A DNA stretch of 64,000 nt, from contig CALFLK010000020.1 in the NCBI GenBank assembly GCA_937880095.1, forward strand, positions 59,401 through 123,400, in the 5' to 3' direction. The DNA is from an uncultured Faecalibacterium sp. GTDB taxonomy: Bacteria; Bacillota; Clostridia; Oscillospirales; Ruminococcaceae. The notes below the pieces were generated by a model. The model worked only from the letters and a program-made list of their open reading frames with translations. It did not search any database and had not been told where the DNA came from. Made by a program: the position numbers and the translations under genes. Positions 18,876 to 28,093 of the stretch are shown here, one piece after another (position 1 is the first letter of the stretch; the number at the start of each line of letters is the position of its first letter).

Positions 18876-19149
18876 GATTTTCATCCTCCAACAGGGCTTC
18901 GGCACCTTCTTCGGCACTGCCCGCCACACGGTTTGCCACCGTTTCCGGCTGCAGCGCCGACAAAATCACATGGTCGGAATCCATAACCAGCACCGCACGG
19001 GCACGACGCCCATAGGTTGCGTCAATCAGAACACCACGATCCCGTGCTTCGCGCACGACACGTTTTACCGGCGCAGAGTCCGGGCTGACGACGGTGATCA
19101 GGCGTGCCGGGTTGATCATGTTACCGAATCCGATATTTACCAGCTTCAT
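18865..19149 (-). CDS. remA: RemA/YlzA family DNA-binding regulator (DUF370)
   Basis: The protein has 94 aa. [25 protein letters not shown] N-terminus and [30 protein letters not shown] are near-invariant DUF370 sequence. In B. subtilis RemA forms an oligomeric DNA-binding ring that activates biofilm matrix and osmoprotection operons; whether it does so here is inference. The ribosome site (AAAGGG, 9 bases ahead) is weak, and an in-frame GTG six codons upstream overlaps it. The C-terminus ([15 protein letters not shown]) is longer than usual and overlaps gmk. Confidence 0.93.
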   Translation of the reverse strand: MKLVNIGFGNMINPARLITVVSPDSAPVKRVVREARDRGVLIDATYGRRARAVLVMDSDHVILSALQPETVANRVAGSAEEGAEALLEDENHGE

Positions 19150-19193
19150 TCCCTGAATCCCTTTCACTTCAAGTTAAATTGTTGCAAACAAAC

Positions 19194-20072
19194 TTACTCA
19201 ATGTTCTGGATCTGCTCACGAATCTTTTCGATCTCTGCCTTGATATCCACCACGATGCGGGTAATATCCAAATCCTGGCACTTGGAACCGATGGTATTGG
19301 TTTCACGGTTCAGCTCCTGGGTCAAAAAGTCCAGCTTGCGGCCGACCGGCTCTGCCAAAGACAAAATCTGGCGGTACTGTGCCAGATGGCTGCGCAGACG
19401 GACGGTTTCTTCGTCGATGGCCGTCTTGTCCGCAAAGATAGCGGCTTCGGTCAGGATACGGCTGTCGTCGATATCACGATCTTCCAGAATGGTCTTCAGC
19501 TTCTCATACAGGCGGTTGGTGTAGTTTTCTACACGACCTTCGGTCAGACCCTCGATCTGGGTCACGAAGCCTTCCACCGTATCCAAACGGCTCAGAACGT
19601 CTGCTTTCATCTTTTCGCCTTCGGTTGCACGCATGGAGATAAAAGCGTCCAGCGCTGCATCGCAGACTTCCATCACGTCAGCGGTCAGCTCGTCTTCATC
19701 TGCACGGGCAGCCGTCACGGTCAGAACATCCGGCATGCGAGCCAGCGAACCTGCGGTCAAATCATTTTTGACGCCCAGTTCATCGCTCAGCTGGGTCAGC
19801 GCCTGCTGATAGCTGCGTGCCAGCTCCATGTTTACCTGCACGGTGCTATCCGGTGCATCCACCGTCTGGACCGTGAGCGCAAGCTCAACTTTGCCGCGGC
19901 TGATGCGGGCAGCCAGCTGCTTTTTCAGCTGTGCGTCCAGAAAAGCGAAGCTGCGGGGAATGCGGGAACTATACTCAAAATAACGAGAGTTCACGCTGCG
20001 AATCTCCACCGTAATGTCACGGCCATGCAGGACTTTTTCCCCACGGCCGAAACCGGTCATACTCAAAATCAT
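19194..20072 (-). CDS. yicC: YicC/YloC family endoribonuclease
   Basis: The protein has 292 aa. It has the family start MILSMTGFGRGEK, EIRSVNSRYFEYSSRIPR, and the conserved end GRKLDFLTQELNRETNTIGSK with DIKAEIEKIREQIQNIE. YicC proteins are endoribonucleases that influence small RNA and mRNA turnover; in Bacillus the gene (yloC) also heads this operon. The ATG follows AGAGGTG at 6 bases. A perfect TATAAT (minus strand, 20154-20159) about 80 bases upstream may be the -10 of the operon promoter, but no good -35 was seen. Confidence 0.94.
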   Translation of the reverse strand: MILSMTGFGRGEKVLHGRDITVEIRSVNSRYFEYSSRIPRSFAFLDAQLKKQLAARISRGKVELALTVQTVDAPDSTVQVNMELARSYQQALTQLSDELGVKNDLTAGSLARMPDVLTVTAARADEDELTADVMEVCDAALDAFISMRATEGEKMKADVLSRLDTVEGFVTQIEGLTEGRVENYTNRLYEKLKTILEDRDIDDSRILTEAAIFADKTAIDEETVRLRSHLAQYRQILSLAEPVGRKLDFLTQELNRETNTIGSKCQDLDITRIVVDIKAEIEKIREQIQNIE

Positions 20073-20312
20073 GTTTCGCACCTCTTTTTTATTGTTTCTG
20101 TTCTGTGCGGTATAGGGATAGAGCGCTCTTTGGCGCATGGACATATACACGCTATTATATTTTACTCCTTTTGGCTTATTTTTTCAAGAAAACCAGACAA
20201 AGTCAAAGATGCATCCTTGTTCTTTTTCACGATTTTGGCAATTCCCATCCAATCAGAAAGCTTGTTGGCACGTTTATTTTTATCTTCTCCGCTTTTTTCT
20301 GTGAAAGATACA

Positions 20313-20347
20313 AAAGCGGCGGTCGGAATTTTACCGACCGCCGCTTT
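20313..20347 (-). terminator. Bidirectional-looking terminator between dnaE and yicC
   Basis: Two perfect 14-base arms (AAAGCGGCGGTCGG and its complement) flank a 7-base AATTTTA loop. A-tracts on the left and T-rich sequence on the right allow activity in both directions, but it lies about 100 bases past the dnaE stop, so it most likely ends the hprK-to-dnaE transcript. The rest of the 380-base gap (20073-20451) holds only the presumed yicC promoter; no gene was seen. Confidence 0.82.
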
Positions 20348-20451
20348 CCGGCTTTTTGATTTAATTTTGAAAAGAAACTTTCCTATCGGAAGCAAACACG
20401 CCTGTTACCTGTTGATTCCACACAGGAGAAGTCGTTTTTGTATGCTTCGGG

Positions 20452-23400
20452 TTACTTTTCTACCACACTGCCTTCGCCTAAAATACGCTCCAGCTCCTGC
20501 CGCAGCAGCGGGTGATCCTTTGCCCACAAACGGCGGGGCACCGCCAGCTTTTGCCGGGTGTCAGCCAAAAACAAAACCACAGGCTTATCACCGTCAAAAA
20601 TCTCTAAAAGATTCAGGACTTTTTGCGTTTCCAAACACTCTTTGGTAGGCACACGGATGTACAAACGCTTTTCTGCCTGTTTGGTTTTCTGCGCCAGACT
20701 GGGACTGCCGCTCTGCGGACGGCGGGGGTCGTATTCGTTGATGGAAACGATCTGATCTGCCAGCAGTTTCGCAGGTTCATCTTCTCGCACAGACACACGA
20801 CCGGAAACCACCACAACGGCATTATCCGTCAGCGCATCTCGACACTGCTCCAGCACTTTCGGGAATACGATGATTTCCATAGAGCCGGTCAAATCTTCGA
20901 TATTAGTAAAAGCCATCATGCTGTTGGATTTGGTGGTCATAAACTTAGACTTGACCACGGTACAAACCACGATGACACGCTGTTCATCCATCGCCTTTGC
21001 ATCTTCGCCCACCAAGTCTTTGATGGTATGGGACGCAAAATTTGCAATCTGTTTGCGGTAGGAATCCAGCGGATGACCCGACAGATACAAGCCCGTTGCA
21101 TCCTTTTCCATTTGCAGCAGTTCGACCGAGGTAAACTCCTCCAGCTTGGGCATTTCGTAACCAGCTGCTTCGCTCTCCTCGCCCATTGCGGCAAAGAAAT
21201 CCAGCTGACCTTCCACGTTTTTGCGTGCATCATTTTCCACGCTCTTTAAAATGCCTTCCACCGATTCCAGCATACTGCGGCGGGTTGCGCCCATGGTATC
21301 AAACGCACCGGCACGAATCAGATTTTCCACGGCACGGCGATTGATTTCATTGCCACGCATCCGCTTGCAGTAATCGTACAAATCCCGGAACGGCTCACCT
21401 TTGCGCTCCTCAATCGTGCGCGCCACCAAGTTTCGACCAACATTTTTCACGGCGTCCAGACCGAAACGGATGTTCTTTCCGTCTGCGGTAAAACCGCCAT
21501 AACTGACATTCACATCCGGCGGCAGCAGTTTGATGCCCAAGCGAGAACACTCGCTGGAATATTCAATGACCTTGTCGGTATTATCCAGAACACTGGTCAG
21601 CAAAGCTGCCATAAATGCCACCGGGTAATGGCATTTCAAATAAGCCGTCTGGTAAGCCACATAGGCATAGCAGGCTGCATGGGATTTATTGAATGCGTAG
21701 GATGCAAAGCTGGACATATCGTCGTAAATATCATTTGCCACTTCCGCCGGGATACCGTTTGCAACACAGCCCTTGCACTCCTGCCCCGGCGTATCATTGC
21801 CGTAGACAAAGTGAGCACGTTCCTGCTCCATAACGGCGTGCTTTTTCTTACTCATTGCACGACGCACATTATCAGCCTGACCATATGAGAAGCCCGCCAG
21901 CTCACGGCAAATCTGCATGACCTGTTCCTGATACACGATACAGCCGTTGGTAACGTCCAGAATGTGCGCCAGCTGAGGCGTTTTGTACTGAATCTTATCC
22001 GGCTCGTGGCGATTGCGTAGATAGGTGGGAATCGAATCCATAGGGCCGGGTCGATACAGCGAAATCAAAGCGATGACATCTTCCAGATTCTGCGGCTGCA
22101 AACCAACGAGAACCTGCTTCATGCCGGTAGATTCCAGCTGGAACACGCCTTCGGTGTCGCCCTGACCCAGCATTTTATAGGTAGCAGCATCGTCATAGTC
22201 CAGTGTTTCGATTGAGAAATTCGGGTTTGTGCGCTTGACTTCATTTTCCGCATCACGGATTACCGTCAAAGTGCGCAGACCCAGAAAGTCCATTTTCAAC
22301 AGACCCAGCTCTTCAATTTCGGTCATGTTGAACTGGGTAACCGGAACGCCATCATTGGTTGCAAGGGGTACATATTCATCTGCTGCTTCCGGCGTAATGA
22401 CAACACCTGCCGCATGGGTAGACGCATGACGGGGCATACCTTCTACCTTGATGGCGGTATCCACCAGCTCTTTCACCTGCGGGTCGGTATCATAGAGCTT
22501 TTTCAGCTCGGTAGAAACCTCCAGCGCACGATGCAGCGTCATTTTCAGTTCCATAGGCACCAGCTTTGCCACGGTGTCCACGCTCTGATACGGCAGACCC
22601 ATCACACGGCCCACATCACGAATTGCATTGCGTGCCGCCATGGTACCAAAGGTTACAATCTGTGCCACATGGTCGGAACCATATTTCCGGTTAACGTAGT
22701 CGATAACTTCCTGACGACGCTCGTAACAGAAGTCCACGTCAAAGTCGGGCATACTGACGCGTTCCGGGTTCAGGAAACGTTCAAAAATCAGGTTATAACG
22801 GATGGGGTCAATATCGGTGATGCCCACACAGTAAGCGGCAATACTGCCCGCACCACTGCCACGTCCGGGACCGACCGGAATGCCCTGACTTTTGGCGAAA
22901 TTGATGTAGTCAAACACCGTCAGGTAGTAGGTGGTGTAACCCATCGTTTTAATGACGCCGATTTCATATTCCAGACGGTCGCGGTGACCCTGCGGAACAT
23001 CTTTGCCGTAACGACGTTCCAAGCCCTCATAGCAGAGCTTTTCAAAGTATTCTTGGTTGGTCATACCGTCTGGTGCTTTGAAGTACGGCAGTTTGGTATG
23101 ACCAAAGTCAAAATCAAAATTGCACATCTCCGCAATTTTTGCGGTGTTCTCACAGGCTTCGGGAACCATGGAGAACAAATCATACATCTCGTCCGTGGAC
23201 TTGACGTAAAATTCGTCCGTCTGGAACTCCATGCGATCCGCGTCAGCGATGGTCTTGCCGGTCTGGATGCACAGCAGGATGCTCTGCATCTTGGAGTCCT
23301 CCCGGGTCAGATAGTGGCAGTCGTTGGTTGCTACCATGGGAATTCCAGTTTCCCGGGAAAGCTTAATCAGCTGCGGCAAAACGGCATCGTCTTCTTCCAG

Positions 23401-23946
23401 ACCGTGATCCTGCAATTCGATGTAGTAATTATCCTTGCCGAACAGATTCTGATACCAGAGTGCCGTTTCCTTGGCGCGGTCATAGTCTCCTGCCAAAAGC
23501 GCACGGGGAATCTCACCTGCCAGGCAGGCAGACATGGCAATCAAGCCTTCATGGTGCTGCTCCAAAAGCTCCTTATCCACACGGGGTTTCGAGTAAAAGC
23601 CCTCGATAAAACCATGCGACACCAGCTTAATCAGGTTCTGATAACCCTGCTGATTCTTGCACAGCAGCACCAGATGGCAGTTGCCGTCGATATGGCTTAC
23701 CTTATCAAAACGGGTGCGGTTCGCCACATAGACTTCACAGCCGATAATGGGCTTGACACCTGCCTTTTTTGCCGCTTTATAAAACTGAACACAGCCGTAC
23801 ATAACGCCGTGGTCCGTAATTGCCACAGCGTCCTGACCGCATTCTTTCACACGGTCCATCAGCTTGTCGATACGGCACGCACCGTCCAGCAGACTGTATT
23901 CGGTATGTAAGTGCAGGTGGGCAAACCTCTTTTTATTTTCACTCAT
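20452..23946 (-). CDS. dnaE: DNA polymerase III alpha subunit, DnaE type
   Basis: The protein has 1164 aa. The PHP domain opens with FAHLHLHTEYSLLDGACRI and AITDHGVMYG. The polymerase core has GPGRGSGAGSIAAYCVGITDIDP, the catalytic PDFDVDFCYERR (three Asp), and RHASTHAAGVVI. The tail has helix-hairpin-helix and OB-fold regions. DnaE synthesises DNA with PolC in Firmicutes and extends primers on the lagging strand. Its start overlaps whiA by 8 bases. Its place at the end of the hprK-murB-rapZ-whiA string is not the Bacillus arrangement. Confidence 0.97.
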   Translation of the reverse strand: MSENKKRFAHLHLHTEYSLLDGACRIDKLMDRVKECGQDAVAITDHGVMYGCVQFYKAAKKAGVKPIIGCEVYVANRTRFDKVSHIDGNCHLVLLCKNQQGYQNLIKLVSHGFIEGFYSKPRVDKELLEQHHEGLIAMSACLAGEIPRALLAGDYDRAKETALWYQNLFGKDNYYIELQDHGLEEDDAVLPQLIKLSRETGIPMVATNDCHYLTREDSKMQSILLCIQTGKTIADADRMEFQTDEFYVKSTDEMYDLFSMVPEACENTAKIAEMCNFDFDFGHTKLPYFKAPDGMTNQEYFEKLCYEGLERRYGKDVPQGHRDRLEYEIGVIKTMGYTTYYLTVFDYINFAKSQGIPVGPGRGSGAGSIAAYCVGITDIDPIRYNLIFERFLNPERVSMPDFDVDFCYERRQEVIDYVNRKYGSDHVAQIVTFGTMAARNAIRDVGRVMGLPYQSVDTVAKLVPMELKMTLHRALEVSTELKKLYDTDPQVKELVDTAIKVEGMPRHASTHAAGVVITPEAADEYVPLATNDGVPVTQFNMTEIEELGLLKMDFLGLRTLTVIRDAENEVKRTNPNFSIETLDYDDAATYKMLGQGDTEGVFQLESTGMKQVLVGLQPQNLEDVIALISLYRPGPMDSIPTYLRNRHEPDKIQYKTPQLAHILDVTNGCIVYQEQVMQICRELAGFSYGQADNVRRAMSKKKHAVMEQERAHFVYGNDTPGQECKGCVANGIPAEVANDIYDDMSSFASYAFNKSHAACYAYVAYQTAYLKCHYPVAFMAALLTSVLDNTDKVIEYSSECSRLGIKLLPPDVNVSYGGFTADGKNIRFGLDAVKNVGRNLVARTIEERKGEPFRDLYDYCKRMRGNEINRRAVENLIRAGAFDTMGATRRSMLESVEGILKSVENDARKNVEGQLDFFAAMGEESEAAGYEMPKLEEFTSVELLQMEKDATGLYLSGHPLDSYRKQIANFASHTIKDLVGEDAKAMDEQRVIVVCTVVKSKFMTTKSNSMMAFTNIEDLTGSMEIIVFPKVLEQCRDALTDNAVVVVSGRVSVREDEPAKLLADQIVSINEYDPRRPQSGSPSLAQKTKQAEKRLYIRVPTKECLETQKVLNLLEIFDGDKPVVLFLADTRQKLAVPRRLWAKDHPLLRQELERILGEGSVVEK

Positions 23947-24868
23947 CTTGTAATGCTTTTGCCTTTCTCTCTTGCAGCTCGGCGGCCAATGTCTCCAGCT
24001 TTTTGATGCGGTGGGACAAGCCCGATTTGCTGATTTCCGGGGTAAATGTTTTTGCCAGCTGTGCCAGGGTCAAACCCGGATTTTCCAGCCGACGGCGTGC
24101 TGCTTCCTGTAAGGATTCGGGCAGAGTATCCAATGCGCCCTCTGCTTCTAAGTAGCGAATCGCCTTCAAAGCGTTGCCGTAAGCAGCAGCGGTTTTGCCG
24201 ATGTTCGCCATTTCGCAGTTGCTACGTCGGTTGACCTGATTGCGCACGGATTTCAACGCCTTTTCGTTCATTAACTGAATACTGGCGTTGCTGGCACCCA
24301 TAAAGGTCAGCAAATCTTCCACATGGTCACTGGCCTTTACATAGACCAGATTCATCCCCTTGCGCCGCGTACGGTGGGGGGAAAATTCATGCTCTGCCAG
24401 CAGTGCTTCGAAATCATGGGACAGTGTGGTACGGTTGGACAAAAATTCCAAGCTGTACTCTTTCTGCGGGTCCGTCGCTGTACCGCCGCACAAAAATGCA
24501 GCGGCTACAAACGCAGACACGCAGTGCAAGCCCGTTAAAAGATCCGGGTCGATTTGCAGATTCACTTCTGCACCTGTGGTTCCGAACAAAGCGTGCAGCT
24601 TTGCTACCTCGTCCGGGTCTTTTACAGCAAATTCGTACAAAGTACCGTTGGGACGTACCTTTTCTACGGTTTCGCCCTGCACACCGCAGCGCTGGAACAT
24701 TTTATGAGCATATGCGGCAACACTTTCCATTTCTGTCTGGATGACAATGCCGCGGGTATCAAAATATTTTGCAAAACAAGCCATGCCATAGCAGGCAGCC
24801 CTTGCACAACAGGGCTTTGCCAGCTTTCGCTGGGTTATTTCCCGTTTTGCGTCAGATGAAAAACTCAT
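23939..24868 (-). CDS. whiA: DNA-binding protein WhiA
   Basis: The protein has 309 aa. The N-terminal half is a degenerate LAGLIDADG-like fold (CCARAACYGMACF, AAAFLCGGTATDP), and the C-terminal half contains a sigma-like helix-turn-helix (ESLQEAARRRLENPGLTLAQLAKTF then SGLSHRIKKLETLA). In Firmicutes WhiA affects cell division and chromosome segregation. The gene follows rapZ by 26 bases; the yvcK gene that usually sits between them is missing here. Confidence 0.96.
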   Translation of the reverse strand: MSFSSDAKREITQRKLAKPCCARAACYGMACFAKYFDTRGIVIQTEMESVAAYAHKMFQRCGVQGETVEKVRPNGTLYEFAVKDPDEVAKLHALFGTTGAEVNLQIDPDLLTGLHCVSAFVAAAFLCGGTATDPQKEYSLEFLSNRTTLSHDFEALLAEHEFSPHRTRRKGMNLVYVKASDHVEDLLTFMGASNASIQLMNEKALKSVRNQVNRRSNCEMANIGKTAAAYGNALKAIRYLEAEGALDTLPESLQEAARRRLENPGLTLAQLAKTFTPEISKSGLSHRIKKLETLAAELQERKAKALQDE

Positions 24869-24894
24869 GCCGGGACGGTCTCCTCTCCTGGGTT

Positions 24895-25758
24895 TTACCG
24901 GTTCGCATCCCGGTGCTGAATGTTTGTTGTATAGCCCTGTTCTCGGCAGAACGCGCCGATTTTGCGGGCAAAGGTAATGCTACGATGCTTGCCGCCGGTA
25001 CAGCCGCAGGCAATGGTCAATTCACTCTTGCCTTCTTTGATGTACAGCGGGAGCGCATACTCCAAAAGCGATTCGATGCGACGCAGGAATTCCTGTGCGG
25101 AATCAAACTGCATCACATAGTCTACGACCTCCTGATCCAGACCGGTTTTTTTCTTCAGTTCCGGCACATAGTAGGGGTTCGGCAGACAACGCAGGTCAAA
25201 TACCAAGTCAGCATCCTTCGGCAAACCAAACTTGAAGCCGAAGCTGACCACATTCAAAATCATAGCAGGATTTTCGCTTTCCGCATTCACAAACATACTG
25301 ACAATATGTTCCCGATTCTGTGCGGTGGAATACAGCGAGGTATCCATGTAATAGTCTGCACGCTCATACAGCGGCATGACCAGAGCACGCTCCTTGTCGA
25401 TGGCTTCCATAGTGGAAACACCCGTTGCGATGCTGATGGGATGACGGCGACGGGTTTCTTTATAGCGGCGCTGCAAGACCTCGTCCGAAGCATCAATAAA
25501 CAGGATGCGATAGTTTACCTCCAGATTGTCCAATTCCGTGAGCGCTTTGGTGATGTCCTCGCTGGAACGGATACCGCGCACATCCACTGCGATTGCCACT
25601 TTCTTCAGCATACTTTCGCCTGCCTGAGAAAACTCGATAAAGCGGGGCAGCAGCTCCGCCGGGATGTTATCAATGCAAAAATATCCGATATCCTCCAGTG
25701 CGTGCATAGAAACGGATTTTCCGCCGCCGGACAAACCGCTCACGATCAACAATTCCAT
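24895..25758 (-). CDS. rapZ: RNase adapter/nucleotide-binding protein RapZ (YvcJ)
   Basis: The protein has 287 aa. It has P-loop VSGLSGGGKSVSMHALEDIGY, shown by GLSGGGKS, then CIDNIPAELL, DASDEVLQRRYKETRR, and the C-terminal IACGCTGGKHRSI signature. In E. coli RapZ binds glucosamine-6-phosphate and the small RNA GlmZ; the Firmicute YvcJ hydrolyses nucleotides and affects competence or metabolism. The gene has its usual neighbour whiA. It lies 46 bases after murB. Confidence 0.95.
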   Translation of the reverse strand: MELLIVSGLSGGGKSVSMHALEDIGYFCIDNIPAELLPRFIEFSQAGESMLKKVAIAVDVRGIRSSEDITKALTELDNLEVNYRILFIDASDEVLQRRYKETRRRHPISIATGVSTMEAIDKERALVMPLYERADYYMDTSLYSTAQNREHIVSMFVNAESENPAMILNVVSFGFKFGLPKDADLVFDLRCLPNPYYVPELKKKTGLDQEVVDYVMQFDSAQEFLRRIESLLEYALPLYIKEGKSELTIACGCTGGKHRSITFARKIGAFCREQGYTTNIQHRDANR

Positions 25759-25804
25759 GGTATGACTCTCCTCGTCCTGATTCTTTCCTACTCTGTATCC
25801 AATT

Positions 25805-26710
25805 TTATTTTACGACTCTGATTTCTTTTTCCAGCGTGTAGCCGGTTTTTTCCTTTACGATGGCAGCTACCTGATCGCACAGGGACTCCACATCGGCACA
25901 AGTTGCACCGCCCAGATTCACCGCAAAGCCGCAATGCTTTTCGCTGATGGCTGCGCCGCCCACACGGAAACCACGCAGACCGCACTGGTCAATCAATGCA
26001 GCTGCAAAAGCACCCTGCGGGCGTTTGAAGGTACTGCCTGCGCTGGGTTTATCCAGCGGCTGTTTATCCCTGCGCTGCTGCATCAGCTTATCCATCTGCG
26101 CACGGATTTCGTCCGGATTACCGGGCGTCAGGCGGAATCGTGCCGCCAGAACGCAAGCACCGGTTTCTTCCAGTTTGCTGTGACGGTAGGTCAGCTCCAA
26201 ATCTTCTGCCGGAACGGTGTGTACCGTGCCATCCTGTTCCAGAATGGTAGCATCCAGCAGAACGTCCTTGACTTCACCGCCGTATGCACCGGCGTTCATA
26301 TAAACTGCGCCGCCCACGGTGCCGGGGATACCATAGGCAAATTCCAGACCAGACAATCCCCTGTCCCGTGCGAAAATGCACAAACGACCCAAGCCGCAGC
26401 CTGCCGAAACGGAAACGACCGAATCTTCGCACGTCAGCTGCGGGTCCAGTGCGCTGATATCAATTACAACACCCCGATAGCCAGCATCGCCAAAAAGGAT
26501 ATTGCTGCCATTTCCCAGAAAATAATACGGCGTTTCGTACTGTTTGCAAATCTCCACCGTGCTTACCAGCTTTTCGGGACTGTCCGGGCGCACAAACCAA
26601 TCCGCCGGACCGCCAATGCGAAATGTGCTGTGCCCAGACAGCATCTCCCCGCACTGGAACTCGATATTCTGAATCTGTAAAGCCGCGGTCAACTGAGACT
26701 GCTTCGACAT
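25805..26710 (-). CDS. murB: UDP-N-acetylenolpyruvoylglucosamine reductase
   Basis: The protein has 301 aa. This FAD enzyme reduces the enolpyruvyl group to make UDP-MurNAc. FAD-binding features are TFRIGGPADWFVRP, FLGNGSNILFGDAGYRGVVI and GIPGTVGGAVYMNAGAYGGE. The substrate-binding RDKQPLDKPSAGSTFKRP and the catalytic Glu in ISEKHCGFAVN are present, which fits the type IIb MurB of Firmicutes. It follows hprK by 10 bases. Confidence 0.96.
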   Translation of the reverse strand: MSKQSQLTAALQIQNIEFQCGEMLSGHSTFRIGGPADWFVRPDSPEKLVSTVEICKQYETPYYFLGNGSNILFGDAGYRGVVIDISALDPQLTCEDSVVSVSAGCGLGRLCIFARDRGLSGLEFAYGIPGTVGGAVYMNAGAYGGEVKDVLLDATILEQDGTVHTVPAEDLELTYRHSKLEETGACVLAARFRLTPGNPDEIRAQMDKLMQQRRDKQPLDKPSAGSTFKRPQGAFAAALIDQCGLRGFRVGGAAISEKHCGFAVNLGGATCADVESLCDQVAAIVKEKTGYTLEKEIRVVK

Positions 26711-26720
26711 AGCTTCCTCC

Positions 26721-27665
26721 TTAGTAGGTATCTACGGGGTCCACTTCCAGACCGAGATTCTTCATTAGTTCCTCGGCGGAATTGTAGCCCATCTGCTTCT
26801 GGCGGTTATTGATTGCCGCCGTTTCCAAAATGACCGCCAAATTACGTCCCGGCATAACGGGAATGGTGGTCGAGGGTAGTTTTACGCCCAAAATGTCATA
26901 ATATTCGGTTTCCAAACCGGTGCGCTGGTAATTCTGCATGGGGTCCCAATCTTCCAGCTTGACCACCAGATCGATATTCTGGTTCATCTTGACCGCACCG
27001 ACACCGAACACGCGTGCCACGTTGATAATACCAACGCCGCGCAGCTCGATAAAATGGCGGATGTTGCTGGGGGCTGTGCCTACAATATCACGGCTGGATG
27101 TACGGCGCAGCTCTACGGCATCATCGGCAACCAGACGGTGACCGCGCTTAACTAGCTCGATTGCGGTTTCGCTCTTGCCAATACCACTGTCGCCCAGAAT
27201 CATAATGCCTTCGCCATAAACTTCAACCAGAACACCATGGCGGGTCACACGGGGTGCCAGCTCAACATTCAGAATACTGATCAGGTTGCTCATCAAGGTG
27301 CTGGTTGCTTCGTCTGCGCCCAGCAACGGGACTTCGTAAATTTTAGCGAAATCCATCATTTCCGGGTAGGGTTCCAGCTCATGGAAGCGGGAAACAATGA
27401 TGGCTGGCGGACGCTGCAAAAATAGCTTTTCCAGTGCTTCGCGGCGCTGCAGCGTGGAAAACTGGGAAAGGTAATTCATTTCTGCCAGACCTACCGTCTG
27501 CAGGCGATTGGCATCAAAATAATCATAATAACCAGCCAAAAAAAGGCCGGGGCGGTTCACTTCTGCGCTGGTCACCTGGATCTGATCCAGATTTTTCGGT
27601 GCATACATGATTTCCAGGTCTGCATCTTCAATCAGTTTTTTCAAAGGACACGAAAAAGTGGCCAT
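26721..27665 (-). CDS. hprK: HPr kinase/phosphorylase
   Basis: The protein has 314 aa. It phosphorylates Ser46 of HPr in response to glycolytic state and removes the phosphate, so it controls carbon catabolite repression. The Walker A reads GDSGIGKSETAIEL, followed by VKRGHRLVADDAVELR and the family signature IELRGVGIINVARVFGVGAV. It is the first gene of the hprK-murB-rapZ-whiA-dnaE string and has a good sigma-A promoter 36 bases upstream of the start codon. Confidence 0.97.
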   Translation of the reverse strand: MATFSCPLKKLIEDADLEIMYAPKNLDQIQVTSAEVNRPGLFLAGYYDYFDANRLQTVGLAEMNYLSQFSTLQRREALEKLFLQRPPAIIVSRFHELEPYPEMMDFAKIYEVPLLGADEATSTLMSNLISILNVELAPRVTRHGVLVEVYGEGIMILGDSGIGKSETAIELVKRGHRLVADDAVELRRTSSRDIVGTAPSNIRHFIELRGVGIINVARVFGVGAVKMNQNIDLVVKLEDWDPMQNYQRTGLETEYYDILGVKLPSTTIPVMPGRNLAVILETAAINNRQKQMGYNSAEELMKNLGLEVDPVDTY

Positions 27666-27700
27666 AGTGGCAACCTCCCATCAAACTAAACTTACTTAAT

Positions 27701-27729
27701 ATTATAATATTTTATAATGTGTATTACAA
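27701..27729 (-). promoter_or_regulatory. Predicted sigma-A promoter for hprK operon
   Basis: Reading leftward, TTGTAA (27724-27729), a 17-base spacer and a perfect TATAAT (27701-27706) lie upstream of the GGGAGG ribosome site of hprK. The surrounding DNA is very AT-rich. The region from here to 28035 contains no convincing gene. Confidence 0.65.
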
Positions 27730-28035
27730 TCCCAAAGGCAAGCTTATCCGCATCTCAACAGAATCCTTTTTCATTTCCGAAAAATCCATTGTACAGCAGT
27801 GAAAAATTGATGGACCAGCACCTCTATCATACCCAATTCTGCCCAAAAATCACGCTATTTCCCCTGCCGATCCAGCGAAAAATGTATCACAATAAACAAA
27901 CATTTATAGAAATTTTCTTCGCACTGTAGCTTTACAAAAGAAATGTTACCAAACAGCTGTCAGGCGAATCGCAAAACCTTTCGTTACCCTTACTAATAGT
28001 AGAAAAAACATTATTCTAATTGTACCGGTTGTCAG

Positions 28036-28064
28036 TTCAGTTTCAGCATTCCCGATGCTATACT
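28036..28064 (+). promoter_or_regulatory. Predicted promoter for the XRE-ABC operon
   Basis: TTCAGT (28036-28041), 17-base spacer, TATACT (28059-28064), 29 bases ahead of the start codon. The -10 is good and the -35 weak, as is common for promoters controlled by a regulator. Operator repeats for the adjacent XRE protein were not recognised. Confidence 0.4.
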
Positions 28065-28093
28065 ATACACAAAGAAGCGGGGGGTGATTCTGG

